Source: Planctomycetota bacterium (GTDB lineage Bacteria > Planctomycetota > Phycisphaerae > UBA1845). Taken from it: 64,000 nt of DNA. The DNA lies in the NCBI GenBank assembly GCA_016208685.1, contig JACQXM010000012.1, forward strand, positions 62,001 to 126,000, in the 5' to 3' direction. The notes below the pieces were generated by a model. That model searched no databases, was not told the origin of the DNA, and was given only the letters and a program-made list of their open reading frames with translations. The stretch's first letter is position 1; each line of letters opens with the position of its first letter. The position numbers and the translations under genes were made by a program. Below, piece by piece: positions 1 to 8,627 of the stretch.

Positions 1-1
1 G

Positions 2-631
2 TCCGAGAAGCTGCGACAGGCGGTCATCGCGGACCCGGCGCGTTTCGGCGTTCTGGCCACCCGCCGGCAGGCGATCGAATGGGCCGCGGGCTCGGGCTAC
101 CAGCTTGTTCAATCGCAATGCGCCATCGGCAGCGGCGCGGCGCTGGGACAGGGTTGGGGGCAAGGTGTGTACGTTACCAGCGGACTGCTCCCGGACCGGC
201 ACAACGACTTCATTTTCGCCATCGTTGCGCACCAATGGGGGTTCGTCGGGTGCGTCGTCGTCCTGGCGTGTTTTTCTGTGATTGTGGTGGCGGGGCTGCG
301 CATTGCCTCGGCCACCACGGAGCCGCTGGCACGATTGCTCGCCGTGGGCGTGGTGACGCTGATCGCGGCGCAGGCGATCATCAACGTGGGCATGGCCTCG
401 GGCGTGATGCCCACGACGGGCATGACGCTGCCTTTCGTCTCCTACGGCGGAAGTAGCCTGCTTACCAGTTTCGTGGGCGTCGCGCTGCTCATCAGCATCG
501 CGCAACATCGCCCGTACATTCTGGCGGTGCGGCCTCTGGAGCTGCTCTTCCGCCCGGGCGAACGACCGCCGCACATGGCGGCCGTAGGCGAGGCGACCCG
601 CGCCGCACCGGCGGCCGTGGCGCGGTCCTGA
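2..631 (+). CDS. SEDS-family cell-shape/division protein, C-terminal part (RodA/FtsW-like)
   Basis: The window opens inside this gene, which stays open in frame from base 2. About 209 C-terminal residues are visible. SEDS proteins are polytopic membrane glycosyltransferases that polymerise lipid II during elongation (RodA) or division (FtsW). Visible family motifs are the QSQCAIGSG segment, LPDRHNDFIFAIVA and LPFVSYGGSSLL, the last two being near-invariant in SEDS proteins. At least three membrane segments follow. The HNDFIFAIVAHQWG stretch is closer to RodA than FtsW in my judgement, but the N-terminal half is missing, so the two cannot be separated. The hydrophilic Ala/Arg-rich tail is unremarkable. 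The next gene is convergent. Confidence 0.85.
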   Translation, partial: SEKLRQAVIADPARFGVLATRRQAIEWAAGSGYQLVQSQCAIGSGAALGQGWGQGVYVTSGLLPDRHNDFIFAIVAHQWGFVGCVVVLACFSVIVVAGLRIASATTEPLARLLAVGVVTLIAAQAIINVGMASGVMPTTGMTLPFVSYGGSSLLTSFVGVALLISIAQHRPYILAVRPLELLFRPGERPPHMAAVGEATRAAPAAVARS

Positions 632-696
632 GTACGCGGGGCGAGCGGTGCGCCAACCGGCGGCAGCGCGCGGCCGCATCGGTGGGCAGGGGGTTC

Positions 697-3600
697 TCAG
701 GGACAGGCGGCGGGGGCCGCGAAGGGGTACGCCTCGCCCTGGAACGCCTTCACGATCCACTGCACATCGGTGAAGTTCAGGATGGCGTTCGGTTCCTGGT
801 CGTGCAGGTCGACCCAGCTCAGGTGCGGCGCCGTCGGCAGAAGCTGGAAGGCGCGGAGCGCGCCGCTGACATCGTCGAAGTTCACGACGCCGTTGGGCGG
901 CGTCCAGGCGCCGCCGCTGTAGTTGCCCAGGCAGTCGCCCCAGAACTTCGGCGCCGGCTGCGGCGTAGTGGGCAGACCGAGCGGAGGCGAGTAGTACCCC
1001 TCGACGGCCAGCGAGCAGGCGCAATGAACGGCCTGCACCTCATAGGTTTCTCCCGGGGTTACAGCGCAATCGGTAACGTACAGAACTTGCGGCGCCGCGC
1101 TCCAGTCGCGGCAGTAGGGGGCGCTGCCCAGCCGGTACACGTCGGCGGGCTCGCCCGGAGTGTGTATCTGCACCCACATGCGCCGCCCCGAGCCCACGTG
1201 GGTTACGCGGACCGCAAACGGCTCGCCGGGCAGCAGGTCGCGTACCGACACCGCGAGATATCGGTTCCGCGGGACGTAGCAGCTTCCGCCACGGCAGACG
1301 GCGCGGTTCGGGCAATCCGAGTCGACGATGCAAGGCCCGGCCGCGTCCGGCAGCGGCATAGCCAGTTGCACGCATTCGCATTCGTCCGGAACGCCGTTGC
1401 CGTTGGCATCCACGGAGGTGCCGTCCGCCACATCGCACTCGTCGGGGACGCCGTTAGGTTGGCAGTCGGCGCTGGCGCCGCCTGACGCGATGTCGCATTC
1501 GTCCGGAAGCCCGTTGCCGTTGCAATCGGCCAGGGACGGCGGGCGGAAATCGAACCCGGTCGGCGAGGTCAGCCCGGTGTCGCCCCGGATGAACGAACGC
1601 AGGTAGAGGCCCGTATCCACTTGGTATTCCAGGATGCGAATCTGCCCGGTGTTCCGGCCCACGAACAAGTTGCCGTTGGGGCCCAGCCGGATGCCCCAGG
1701 CACCGTTGGGGATCACGCCGTTGGTAAAGACCCGGGTGAAGGCGCCGCCGGAGTTGTACTCCAGTACCGTGCTCGTGCCGTTGCTGGCCACCAGCAGCCG
1801 CCCGTCCGGCGTGAAGACCAGGCCGCGAGGATTGGAAAGGCCGCCGCTGCCTGCGGCTACGAAGGTGCTGACGAAGACGCCCGTGCTTCCGTTGTACTCG
1901 CGGACGGTGTTGTCGCCCCCGGCGACGTAGAGGCGGCCGTTGGCACCGAACGTCAGGCCGTAGGGGCGGAATAGTCCGCCGCCGCCCGACGCGACCATGG
2001 ACCGGATGAAAGCACCGGTGACGCCGTTGTATTCCAGCACACTGTTGGTGAGGTTGCTGCTAACGTACAGGCGGCCATTGGGCCCGAAGGCAAGGCTGGT
2101 GGGACCATCCAAACCGCCGCTGCCGGCGGGCACGAAGTCCGCCGCCACGCCGCTGTCCACGTCGATCCGCACCACGCGGTCATCGCCGAAGCTGGCCACG
2201 TAAAGCTGCCGGTCGGGGCCGAAGACCGCGTCGTAGGGGTCGGCCAGCGTGCTGGCGCCCAGGGTGCGGACCACGACGCCGCTCGCCCGGTGGTACTCGC
2301 GAACGTTGTCGGCGAGCTGCGCCACGAAGCAGTTGAGGGGCCGGTCCACGTCGATGTAATCCACAAGCCCGTTGGCGTTGCAGTCCTGACAGACATCCGG
2401 CACTTCATTGCGGTCTACATCAAGCTGCGACCCGCCGGCGATTTCCGCGTGATCGGCGATGGCATTGCCGTTGCAGTCCGGCTCGCAGCCATCGGGCACC
2501 AGGTTGCCGTTCTGGTCCGCCACCAGGGCGTTGGTGATCTCATACTCATCGGGCAGGGCGTTGCCGTTGCAGCTCGCCTCGCAGGCGTCCGGAATGCCGT
2601 TGCCGTTGACATCCGCGGCTCCGCCGCCGATCTCCACGGAGTCCAGAACGCCGTTGCCGTTGCAGTCTTCGCACTCGTCGGGCACGGAGTTGCCGTTGAC
2701 GTCGGCGCTGACGGCACCGGAGATATCCAGCAGGTCATCCACGTTGTTGCCGTTGCAATCGAACCACAGGCAGGTGCCGGCCACCGTGGCTTCGATGACC
2801 GCCTGCACCCGGGCGTGGAAGCGCATATCGGTGTTCAGCAGCCCGCCCTGCGTGGTGTGGCAATAGCTCATGATGTCGCTGCGCGAGGAGATGCCCGCGG
2901 AGCCGCACTGATCGATGGGCGGTGTGTAGCTGTCGTGCGTGTGCCCGGTGCCGCTGTTGTGGCCCATTTCGTGGGCGACCACCACAACGTCCCAGTTGCC
3001 CAGGTCCGGCCCATCCACGGGGGTAGGGAAGCTCCCCAGCAGAAAGCCGCTGATGCCGTAGGCGAAGCTGCAGGGATCGGTCAGATAGGCAATGCCGGCA
3101 TAGGACATGTCGCGCCGTCCGCTGAACATGTGCACGTAGTGAATGCCGGTGTGGTCCTCATTGGCTTCCCAGTAGTTGGCGAAGCCGCTTAAGTCGTCCG
3201 CCCCGAAGGGTTCACCGCCGTTGGGCCAGGTGCGAATGCGGGCAACGACCAGTTTCATGTCCAGATCGCGGATGTAGATGTCGCTTACTGCCGCCAGCAC
3301 CTGCACCACGTAGGCCTGCGCGGCGAACGCGTCGCCGCCGAAGAGCTGCACGAATTCCTCGTCGCCCTCGACGGCCACGAACGCGGCGCGCGGAGCACCA
3401 AGCAGGGGGGCAGAGCGGCTCGCGACACGCCCACCTGCCGGCGGCAACAGCGTCGCCCGTTGCGACAGGCCGCAGAATTCCGGGAACTCCGGCAGGCCGC
3501 CGCGGCCGACATCCTGGTGGATCAGCAACGGGGCGGGGGCGGCCCGCGCTCCGAGCGGTGCCGCGGACGACACGAAGTACCGCCGGCCGTCGTCGAGGTC

Positions 3601-4101
3601 GATGTAGCCGTTGCCCCCGCCGGCGCCCGTCAGCGCCAGAAACGCGCGCGACGACGGCTGTCCGCGTACCCAACCGCGCAAGGTGACCACGTCCGGACGC
3701 GGCAACTCCTGGTCCTCCCCAGGGCGGCCGCTCAGGAAACGGGCGTTCGGAGCCAGCACGTCAAAGCGTTCGAGTTCCAGGGTTACACGTTCGTTGTCGC
3801 TTACGGGAACCTCGACGGTGGCGGCGCCGGTGCGAGCCTTCAACTCGGCGACGGCCGCCGGATCCGGCACCAGCTCGAGCGCTCCGGGTACGGCACGCGC
3901 CGTGTGGGCGGTGAACGGTCGCAGAATCGCCGGAGCCCCCAACGAAGCCTCGTCGCGCGCGCCGCGGTCCACCTCGGCCGCGGGTAGAGGTACTGGCGCG
4001 GTGATCGCCAACGCAACGACTGCGAGCAAGACAGTCTGCCGGCGCAGCGCCCGCGGCGCAAGGAAGCGTTTGGTCGAACCGGTAGTAGAAGCACGGAACA
4101 T
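697..4101 (-). CDS. Secreted multidomain metzincin-type metalloprotease with DCNGN repeats, beta-propeller and dockerin-like end
   Basis: This protein of 1134 residues has a signal peptide (hydrophobic core about residues 23-40, ending LPAAE). The zinc site HEMGHNSGTGH at about residues 376-386 and the Met-turn IMSYC near residue 408 match the M12B/reprolysin-like metzincins. Five to six Asp/Asn-rich DCNGN...D units follow (about 447-590). Next comes a region of propeller blades with repeating FGPDGRLYVAS-type strands (about 594-853), resembling NHL repeats, then more DCNGNGxPDEC units (853-912). The C-terminal 80 residues contain two NFxDVxxxxxAFQ motifs typical of planctomycete dockerin-like ends. 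It probably acts outside the cell on protein substrates. The DCNGN units look like calcium-binding loops. The substrate is unknown. Confidence 0.85.
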   Translation of the reverse strand: MFRASTTGSTKRFLAPRALRRQTVLLAVVALAITAPVPLPAAEVDRGARDEASLGAPAILRPFTAHTARAVPGALELVPDPAAVAELKARTGAATVEVPVSDNERVTLELERFDVLAPNARFLSGRPGEDQELPRPDVVTLRGWVRGQPSSRAFLALTGAGGGNGYIDLDDGRRYFVSSAAPLGARAAPAPLLIHQDVGRGGLPEFPEFCGLSQRATLLPPAGGRVASRSAPLLGAPRAAFVAVEGDEEFVQLFGGDAFAAQAYVVQVLAAVSDIYIRDLDMKLVVARIRTWPNGGEPFGADDLSGFANYWEANEDHTGIHYVHMFSGRRDMSYAGIAYLTDPCSFAYGISGFLLGSFPTPVDGPDLGNWDVVVVAHEMGHNSGTGHTHDSYTPPIDQCGSAGISSRSDIMSYCHTTQGGLLNTDMRFHARVQAVIEATVAGTCLWFDCNGNNVDDLLDISGAVSADVNGNSVPDECEDCNGNGVLDSVEIGGGAADVNGNGIPDACEASCNGNALPDEYEITNALVADQNGNLVPDGCEPDCNGNAIADHAEIAGGSQLDVDRNEVPDVCQDCNANGLVDYIDVDRPLNCFVAQLADNVREYHRASGVVVRTLGASTLADPYDAVFGPDRQLYVASFGDDRVVRIDVDSGVAADFVPAGSGGLDGPTSLAFGPNGRLYVSSNLTNSVLEYNGVTGAFIRSMVASGGGGLFRPYGLTFGANGRLYVAGGDNTVREYNGSTGVFVSTFVAAGSGGLSNPRGLVFTPDGRLLVASNGTSTVLEYNSGGAFTRVFTNGVIPNGAWGIRLGPNGNLFVGRNTGQIRILEYQVDTGLYLRSFIRGDTGLTSPTGFDFRPPSLADCNGNGLPDECDIASGGASADCQPNGVPDECDVADGTSVDANGNGVPDECECVQLAMPLPDAAGPCIVDSDCPNRAVCRGGSCYVPRNRYLAVSVRDLLPGEPFAVRVTHVGSGRRMWVQIHTPGEPADVYRLGSAPYCRDWSAAPQVLYVTDCAVTPGETYEVQAVHCACSLAVEGYYSPPLGLPTTPQPAPKFWGDCLGNYSGGAWTPPNGVVNFDDVSGALRAFQLLPTAPHLSWVDLHDQEPNAILNFTDVQWIVKAFQGEAYPFAAPAACP

Positions 4102-4169
4102 GGAGGGACCCCTCTTTCGGCGCCGCGACGCCGCGCGAATCGCCCGCGGCGTGCCTACGGTGCTCCGTT

Positions 4170-4198
4170 AGTATAACAGAAATGACGCTCGAACCGAA
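4170..4198 (-). promoter_or_regulatory. Candidate sigma-70 type promoter of the metalloprotease gene
   Basis: On the minus strand a -10 box TATACT lies 17 bp downstream of TTCGGT, which is a weak -35 match. The -10 box sits about 70 nt before the start codon at 4101, in an otherwise G+C-rich gap. Only the -10 box is convincing. Confidence 0.35.
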
Positions 4199-4200
4199 GG

Positions 4201-4935
4201 TCAGAGGGGTCGGATTCCCAGTCGGAGTTCGCCACCCTCGACGCGAACAGCGGTGACGCGGAACGGGCGTTCGCCATTGGGCCAGACGAAGCGGTTAGGT
4301 ACCTGAACGCCCCGGTACAGGTCATCGACATCGTGGACGCGGCGGAAGGCGGCGGACACGGGATCGGATGTGACCTCGTCGGACCATTCCTCCCGCCGCA
4401 CGCTATCGAGAAACGGACCCAGCCAGGCGCGCACTGTGGCGCGAGGCAGAGGGAGCGAGCCGCCGCGCACGTCGTGCAGCGCCAGCGTTAGGTACTCACC
4501 GCCCTCACTCAGCGCAAGGCGCAGCCCGATGCTGGCGACTACCTTCCAACCGTCGTGCTCGACGTGCCCGCCGAGGCGAACGACTCCGTCATCGAAGCTG
4601 ACGGCGGGAGCCTTGAATTGCTCCGGGAACCACGCGCGGGCATCGGGCCAGAGCACGGGCAGCGCCGCCAGCCATTCATTCACGGCACGGTCGGCGACCA
4701 CCAGCTCGAATGCGGCACCCTCGACCATCTGCCGGCTGACGGTATCGGCCACCCCTGCGGATTCCGCCTGCGCCCGGTGTACGGTGACTTCGTCGGCGGG
4801 TGACGGGCGGTACCAGCCCGGACGATGTTGAAACGCAAGCCAGAGCGTTGCGAAAAGCGCCAGCGTGGCCGCGGTCATCACCGCCAGGCCCTGGCGTATG
4901 GCGCGGCGGCGTTGTCGTGCGGTTCCTCTCGTCAT
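4201..4935 (-). CDS. Membrane-anchored protein of unknown function
   Basis: The protein has 244 residues: a basic N-terminus (RGTARQRRRAIR), one membrane segment (about residues 15-33) and a roughly 200-residue domain predicted to lie outside the membrane. I do not recognise a family. The reading frame runs on upstream to 5541, but that would overlap the divergent gene at 5071. The ATG at 4935 has a GGAG box about 9 nt upstream, so it was chosen as the start. The soluble domain has alternating hydrophobic strands (VVASIGLRLALS, YLTLALHDV), suggesting a beta-rich fold that could bind a lipid or protein. That last point is inference only. Confidence 0.7.
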   Translation of the reverse strand: MTRGTARQRRRAIRQGLAVMTAATLALFATLWLAFQHRPGWYRPSPADEVTVHRAQAESAGVADTVSRQMVEGAAFELVVADRAVNEWLAALPVLWPDARAWFPEQFKAPAVSFDDGVVRLGGHVEHDGWKVVASIGLRLALSEGGEYLTLALHDVRGGSLPLPRATVRAWLGPFLDSVRREEWSDEVTSDPVSAAFRRVHDVDDLYRGVQVPNRFVWPNGERPFRVTAVRVEGGELRLGIRPL

Positions 4936-5070
4936 CCGGCGGCTCCGACACTGCAGCGCGGCGCCGTTTGACGCCGCGCGCCGCGTAACCCTACAATCAA
5001 CCACTCGCCGGGAGAAGCGGGCACCTCCGGTTGGTCCTTCAGCGGGGCGGACCGGGGCGGGGGTACGGAG

Positions 5071-5559
5071 TTGTTTACTCGAGCGACGGGCTGGTTGATC
5101 GTGCCGGCGTGGCTGGCGGCCATGGGCTGGCTCGTGGCCCATGACGTTTGGCCGGGACAGCGGTTCTTCAAAGTGCCGCTCACCGACGGCCGGCTCATCA
5201 CCGGCGGGTTCAATCCGCTCGGCCGGCTCACGGACCTGCACATCGGCCAGCGCTGGCGCATGCAGGTGTTCAACCCCATCGCGGCGTTGACCGGCTTCGG
5301 CGAGCGGTTCATTCCCGTGGTGGCGACGGTAACCGGCGAGGAGATCCTTTCCCTGGAGAGCGGCCCGACCTGCTGCCGGATCGTCGAAACCCCCAATGCC
5401 AAAGCCTGGGTGGATCAACGCGGCACGGTGCAGGTTCAGGAGATCACGTTGCCCGTCGTGGGGCGGATGCGCATGCGGCGGGAGGCCGTCTTCGACGACG
5501 CGGCGCGGCGGGCGGCCACCCAGGGGCGAGAGTTCCTGCAACGGGGCGCCGACCTGTGA
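5071..5559 (+). CDS. Small exported protein of unknown function, first gene of an ABC-exporter operon
   Basis: The 162-residue protein has an N-terminal hydrophobic segment (WLIVPAWLAAMGWLV) that could be a signal anchor, followed by a beta-rich domain. The pattern of a WxMQVFNP strand, a GEE turn and AWVDQRGTVQVQEITLP resembles domains seen beside transglutaminase-like or DUF3108-like envelope proteins, but I cannot assign a family. The start is uncertain: no ATG or GTG lies between the upstream in-frame stop and the TTG at 5071, and the GGAG there directly abuts the TTG. The ATG at 5122 is an alternative. Its stop overlaps the GTG start of the ABC ATPase by 4 nt (GTGA), so the two are translationally coupled. 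Confidence 0.65.
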   Translation: MFTRATGWLIVPAWLAAMGWLVAHDVWPGQRFFKVPLTDGRLITGGFNPLGRLTDLHIGQRWRMQVFNPIAALTGFGERFIPVVATVTGEEILSLESGPTCCRIVETPNAKAWVDQRGTVQVQEITLPVVGRMRMRREAVFDDAARRAATQGREFLQRGADL

Positions 5560-6308
5560 ACCCCGACGAGTCCGTCCCCGCCATCCACCTCACCGGCGTG
5601 CGCAAGGCGTACGGAAAGAAGGTCGCGGTCCAGGATCTGTCGCTCGCCATTCCGCGCGGCGAGCTGTTTGCCTTCCTCGGCCCCAACGGCGCGGGGAAGA
5701 CCACGACCATCAAGATGATCGTGGGGCTCCTGCAACCGCAGGCGGGCGAGCTTCGCGTGTGCGGCCACCAGATCGGCGCCAACGGACTGGCGGCCAAGGC
5801 GCAGCTCGCGTACGTCCCGGATCAGCCGTTTCTCTACGAGAAACTCACGGGGCGGGAATTCCTCTACTTCGTCGCAGAGATGTACGGAATCCCGCCGTCG
5901 CGCCGCGATCAGACCCTGGCCCTGCTGGAACGCAAGCTGGACATCACGGAGTTCGTCGATCAGCTTACGGAAAGCTACAGCCACGGCATGAAGCAGCGGG
6001 TGGTGCTCGCCGCGGCTCTGCTGCACGAACCCACGGTGCTGGTGGTGGACGAGCCCATGGTGGGCCTGGACCCCAAGACCATTCGCACCGTGAAGAACCT
6101 TTTCGTGGAGCACGCCCGTCGCGGTGGGACGGTGTTCATGAGCACCCACACCCTGGACATCGCTGAGGCCGTCGCCGACCGCATCGGCATCATTCACCGC
6201 GGGCGGCTCATCGCCATCGGGAGCCTGGGGGAGCTTCGTGCCCAGGCCCGGCGGGAGCATTCCCTGGAGGAGATCTTCCTGCAACTCACCGAGGAAGAAC
6301 ATGAGTAA
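5556..6308 (+). CDS. ABC transporter ATP-binding protein (ABC-2 type exporter)
   Basis: The protein has 250 residues with all nucleotide-binding motifs: Walker A GPNGAGKTT, signature SYSHGMKQR, Walker B VLVVDEPMVGLDP and switch histidine in STHTLD. It resembles the CcmA/DrrA/NatA class of ATPases that power ABC-2 exporters. The start is the GTG at 5556, overlapping the preceding stop. A start further upstream would run through the previous gene in another frame. The 3' end overlaps the ATG of the permease gene by 8 nt, so ATPase and permease are coupled. The substrate cannot be inferred. Confidence 0.92.
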   Translation: MNPDESVPAIHLTGVRKAYGKKVAVQDLSLAIPRGELFAFLGPNGAGKTTTIKMIVGLLQPQAGELRVCGHQIGANGLAAKAQLAYVPDQPFLYEKLTGREFLYFVAEMYGIPPSRRDQTLALLERKLDITEFVDQLTESYSHGMKQRVVLAAALLHEPTVLVVDEPMVGLDPKTIRTVKNLFVEHARRGGTVFMSTHTLDIAEAVADRIGIIHRGRLIAIGSLGELRAQARREHSLEEIFLQLTEEEHE

Positions 6309-7989
6309 CGCGCCACCGGTCGCCCCTTCGCTGCTGGGGCTGCTCTTCCGCGTCAAGGCGCGAACCATCCTTAACCGGCTGCGCCTGACGGTTCAGGAGG
6401 CTCCGGTGCGGCTGACCGCCACCGTGTTCCTCGTGGCCGTCATCTGGGTGGGCCTGTACGGCATGTTCTATCTCGTCTTCGAGCAGCTCCGGCGCACGCC
6501 GCTGGAGGCGACGGTGGCGATTCCCCTGGTGTTCAACTTCTTTTTCGCCGCCATGCTGGTGCTGCTTACCTTCTCCAATGCCGTCATCGCCTATGGAGCG
6601 CTGTTCGGAAAGGAGGAGGCCGCATACCTGCTGGCGGCGCCGATCACCCCGCTCGACGTGGTGACGCTCAAGTACTGGGAAACGCTCATCATGGCGAGCT
6701 GGGCCCTGGTGCTTCTGGGATTCCCCTTGATGCTCGCCATGGCGGACCTGACGGCGCAGCGAGTGTTTTACGTCCTGTTCCTCGCCTTCTTCCTGGCGTT
6801 CATCCCGATTCCCGCGGCGTTGGGCGTGCTGCTGGCGTGGTCGGCAGCACGGTTCTTCCCCCGGCGCCTCCTTCGGCCGCTGAGCGTGGGAGCGGGGGTG
6901 GTGCTTTCGGCCGCGTTGCTGTTCGGCATTCGGGCACTGCACGTGGGCGACTCGGCCACGGAGGAGTGGCTGCGATCGTTCCAGTCGCGCATGGCGTTTG
7001 TGCAGTCCGCGTTCCTGCCCAACAACTGGGTGGCGCTGGGGATCGACCGGGCGATGAACGAACAGATCGCCGAATCGGTCCTCTACCTGGGCGTGACGGC
7101 GGCGAACGGGCTGTTTTTGACCTGGCTGGTAGTTCGGGTGGTGGCACGGCGGCTGGACACGGCGCTGGACCGCGCCTCGGGAAGTCGGGGCAGCGGACGG
7201 CGCTTTCCATCACCCGCCGCCGGAGGGCTGTCCGGCCTGCTGTTTTTCTATCTGCCCACGTCGCTGCGCCTCGTCGCCGCCAAGGACCTGCGCACCTTCT
7301 TCCGCGATCCCCTGCAATGGAGCCAGCTCGCCATTCTCTTCGGCCTGCTCGCCCTGTACCTCACCAACATGCCCACTTTGCGCGTGCAGCTTTCCGGATG
7401 GGGCTGGTACCTGGTGATACCGTTTCTCAACCTCTGCGCCGTCAGCCTGATTCTGGCAACCTTCACCTGCCGTTTCGTGTTCCCTCTGGTCTCGCTGGAA
7501 GGGCGGAAATTGTGGCTGGTGGGGCTGCTTCCCGTGCCGCGCGGTGACATTCTCATCGCCAAGTTCGCTTTCGCCATGACCGTCACCCTCCTCGTGGCGC
7601 TTACCACGATGATCGTGGCCATGGTCATTCTGAAGCTCGCGGTGGTCTGGGCGGCGATTCACGTCGTCGTGACCGTGGCGATCTGCTTCGGGCTCTGCGG
7701 GTTTTCCGTGGGGATCGGGGCCCGGCTTCCCATGTTCCGTGAGTCCAACGCGGCGCGGATCGCCAACGGACTGGGCGGCACCACGAACCTGTTGGCCTCG
7801 ATTACGCTCGTGGCCCTGGTGCTCAGCGCCGTGGGCTCGGCCACCTGGCGGGCACGCTACCTGCCCGACAGCGCCATTCCCGACACCGGCTCGCTGCTTT
7901 TGTGCAGCGCCGCCGTCGTCCTCTCCTTCGGCGCCGGGGCACTGGCTCTGACGCTTGGCCGGCGGCATTTCGACCGCGTCGAAGTCTGA
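6301..7989 (+). CDS. Polytopic ABC transporter permease
   Basis: The protein has 562 residues and about 12 hydrophobic segments, for example TATVFLVAVIWVGLYGMF, VFNFFFAAMLVLLTF and LVVARLL-like stretches, split by a hydrophilic loop near residues 285-305. This size and layout fit the large ABC-2 type permeases that pair with a single ATPase. The ATG at 6301 lies inside the end of the ATPase gene, which argues for a dedicated partner. It is the last gene of the operon: the next 1.1 kb is repeat-rich non-coding DNA. The substrate is unknown. Confidence 0.85.
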   Translation: MSNAPPVAPSLLGLLFRVKARTILNRLRLTVQEAPVRLTATVFLVAVIWVGLYGMFYLVFEQLRRTPLEATVAIPLVFNFFFAAMLVLLTFSNAVIAYGALFGKEEAAYLLAAPITPLDVVTLKYWETLIMASWALVLLGFPLMLAMADLTAQRVFYVLFLAFFLAFIPIPAALGVLLAWSAARFFPRRLLRPLSVGAGVVLSAALLFGIRALHVGDSATEEWLRSFQSRMAFVQSAFLPNNWVALGIDRAMNEQIAESVLYLGVTAANGLFLTWLVVRVVARRLDTALDRASGSRGSGRRFPSPAAGGLSGLLFFYLPTSLRLVAAKDLRTFFRDPLQWSQLAILFGLLALYLTNMPTLRVQLSGWGWYLVIPFLNLCAVSLILATFTCRFVFPLVSLEGRKLWLVGLLPVPRGDILIAKFAFAMTVTLLVALTTMIVAMVILKLAVVWAAIHVVVTVAICFGLCGFSVGIGARLPMFRESNAARIANGLGGTTNLLASITLVALVLSAVGSATWRARYLPDSAIPDTGSLLLCSAAVVLSFGAGALALTLGRRHFDRVEV

Positions 7990-8066
7990 TGTGCAACCGC
8001 AAGGCACGCGTCAGATGGCATGGCCCGCGCACACCTGGCCATCCCACCCGCCAGTGGGGAACGACG

Positions 8067-8199
8067 GAATGTGGAATGGTGAATGGTGAATGCGGAATGG
8101 TGAATGCGGAATGGTGAATGCGGAATGGTGAATGGTGAATGCGGAATTCGGAATGGGAAATGTGGAATGTGGAATGTGGAATGTGGAATGCGGAATCCC
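8067..8199. repeat. Heptanucleotide tandem array, about 19 copies of GAATGNN
   Basis: Nineteen consecutive 7-nt units follow GAATG + GT, CG or TG, with only three imperfect units near the 3' end. The unit does not form a hairpin. It resembles the short tandemly repeated heptamers described in cyanobacterial genomes, but I make no claim of shared origin. Confidence 0.9.
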
Positions 8200-8210
8200 T
8201 GACAGGGGGT

Positions 8211-8592
8211 GGCATGGCCAAGCACAGCGCCGCCATGACGATTCCGGGGCGCAGAGCTACGAAGGCGTTCGGGAACAGAGCCGCGACCGTGAGGGAGCGG
8301 GCCTTCATTGCGACGCAGCGGTGCAGCGACGTAGCGACGCCCGATCAGCACCGCGACAGGATGGAGCGGAACGAATGTGGAATGGTGAATTCGGAATTTG
8401 GAATGGTGAATGTGGAATGCCGCATGCATGGCAACGGGTGGCATGGCCAAGCGCAGCGCCGCCATGACGATCCCGGGGCGCAGAGCCACGAAGGCACGTG
8501 GAACGGAGCCGCGACCGTCAGGGAGCGGGCAACCTAAGCAACGCAGCGACGTAGTGACGCCCGATCAGTACCGCGACAGGATGGAGCGGAAC
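8211..8592. repeat. Imperfect tandem duplication with 229-bp period, two units
   Basis: Unit 1 begins at 8211 and unit 2 at 8440. Both start GGCATGGCCAAGC, share a CAGCGCCGCCATGACGAT block, an AGCCGCGACCGT-AGGGAGCGG block and a GATCAG-ACCGCGACAGGATGG block, and each is followed by a GAATGNN array. Parts of the unit recur at 40047-40135, 48260-48290 and 10812-10838, so it is a dispersed family. Confidence 0.85.
8373..8421. repeat. Heptanucleotide array, 7 copies of GAATGNN
   Basis: Seven 7-nt units, two of them GAATT variants, separate the two units of the 229-bp tandem duplication. Confidence 0.85.
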
Positions 8593-8627
8593 GCATGTGG
8601 AACGGTGAATGCGGAATGCGGAAGGAG
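8593..8627. repeat. Short heptanucleotide array, about 5 degenerate units
   Basis: Degenerate GAATGNN units end the second 229-bp unit. They are followed by GAAGG-CAC-GAAGG-type short repeats. Confidence 0.6.

Noticed and set aside
4936..5541. N-terminal extension of the protein ending at 4201
   Set aside because: It would overlap the opposite-strand gene at 5071 almost completely; the ATG at 4935 has a good ribosome-binding site directly before the membrane segment.
7823..8489. Long minus-strand frames encoding FRIPHS/FHIPHS peptides
   Set aside because: They are readings of the 7-nt tandem array, which stays open in all frames. No start site or conserved product.
8067..8627. CRISPR array
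   Set aside because: The repeats are 7-nt units or 229-bp units without regular unique spacers, and there are no cas genes.
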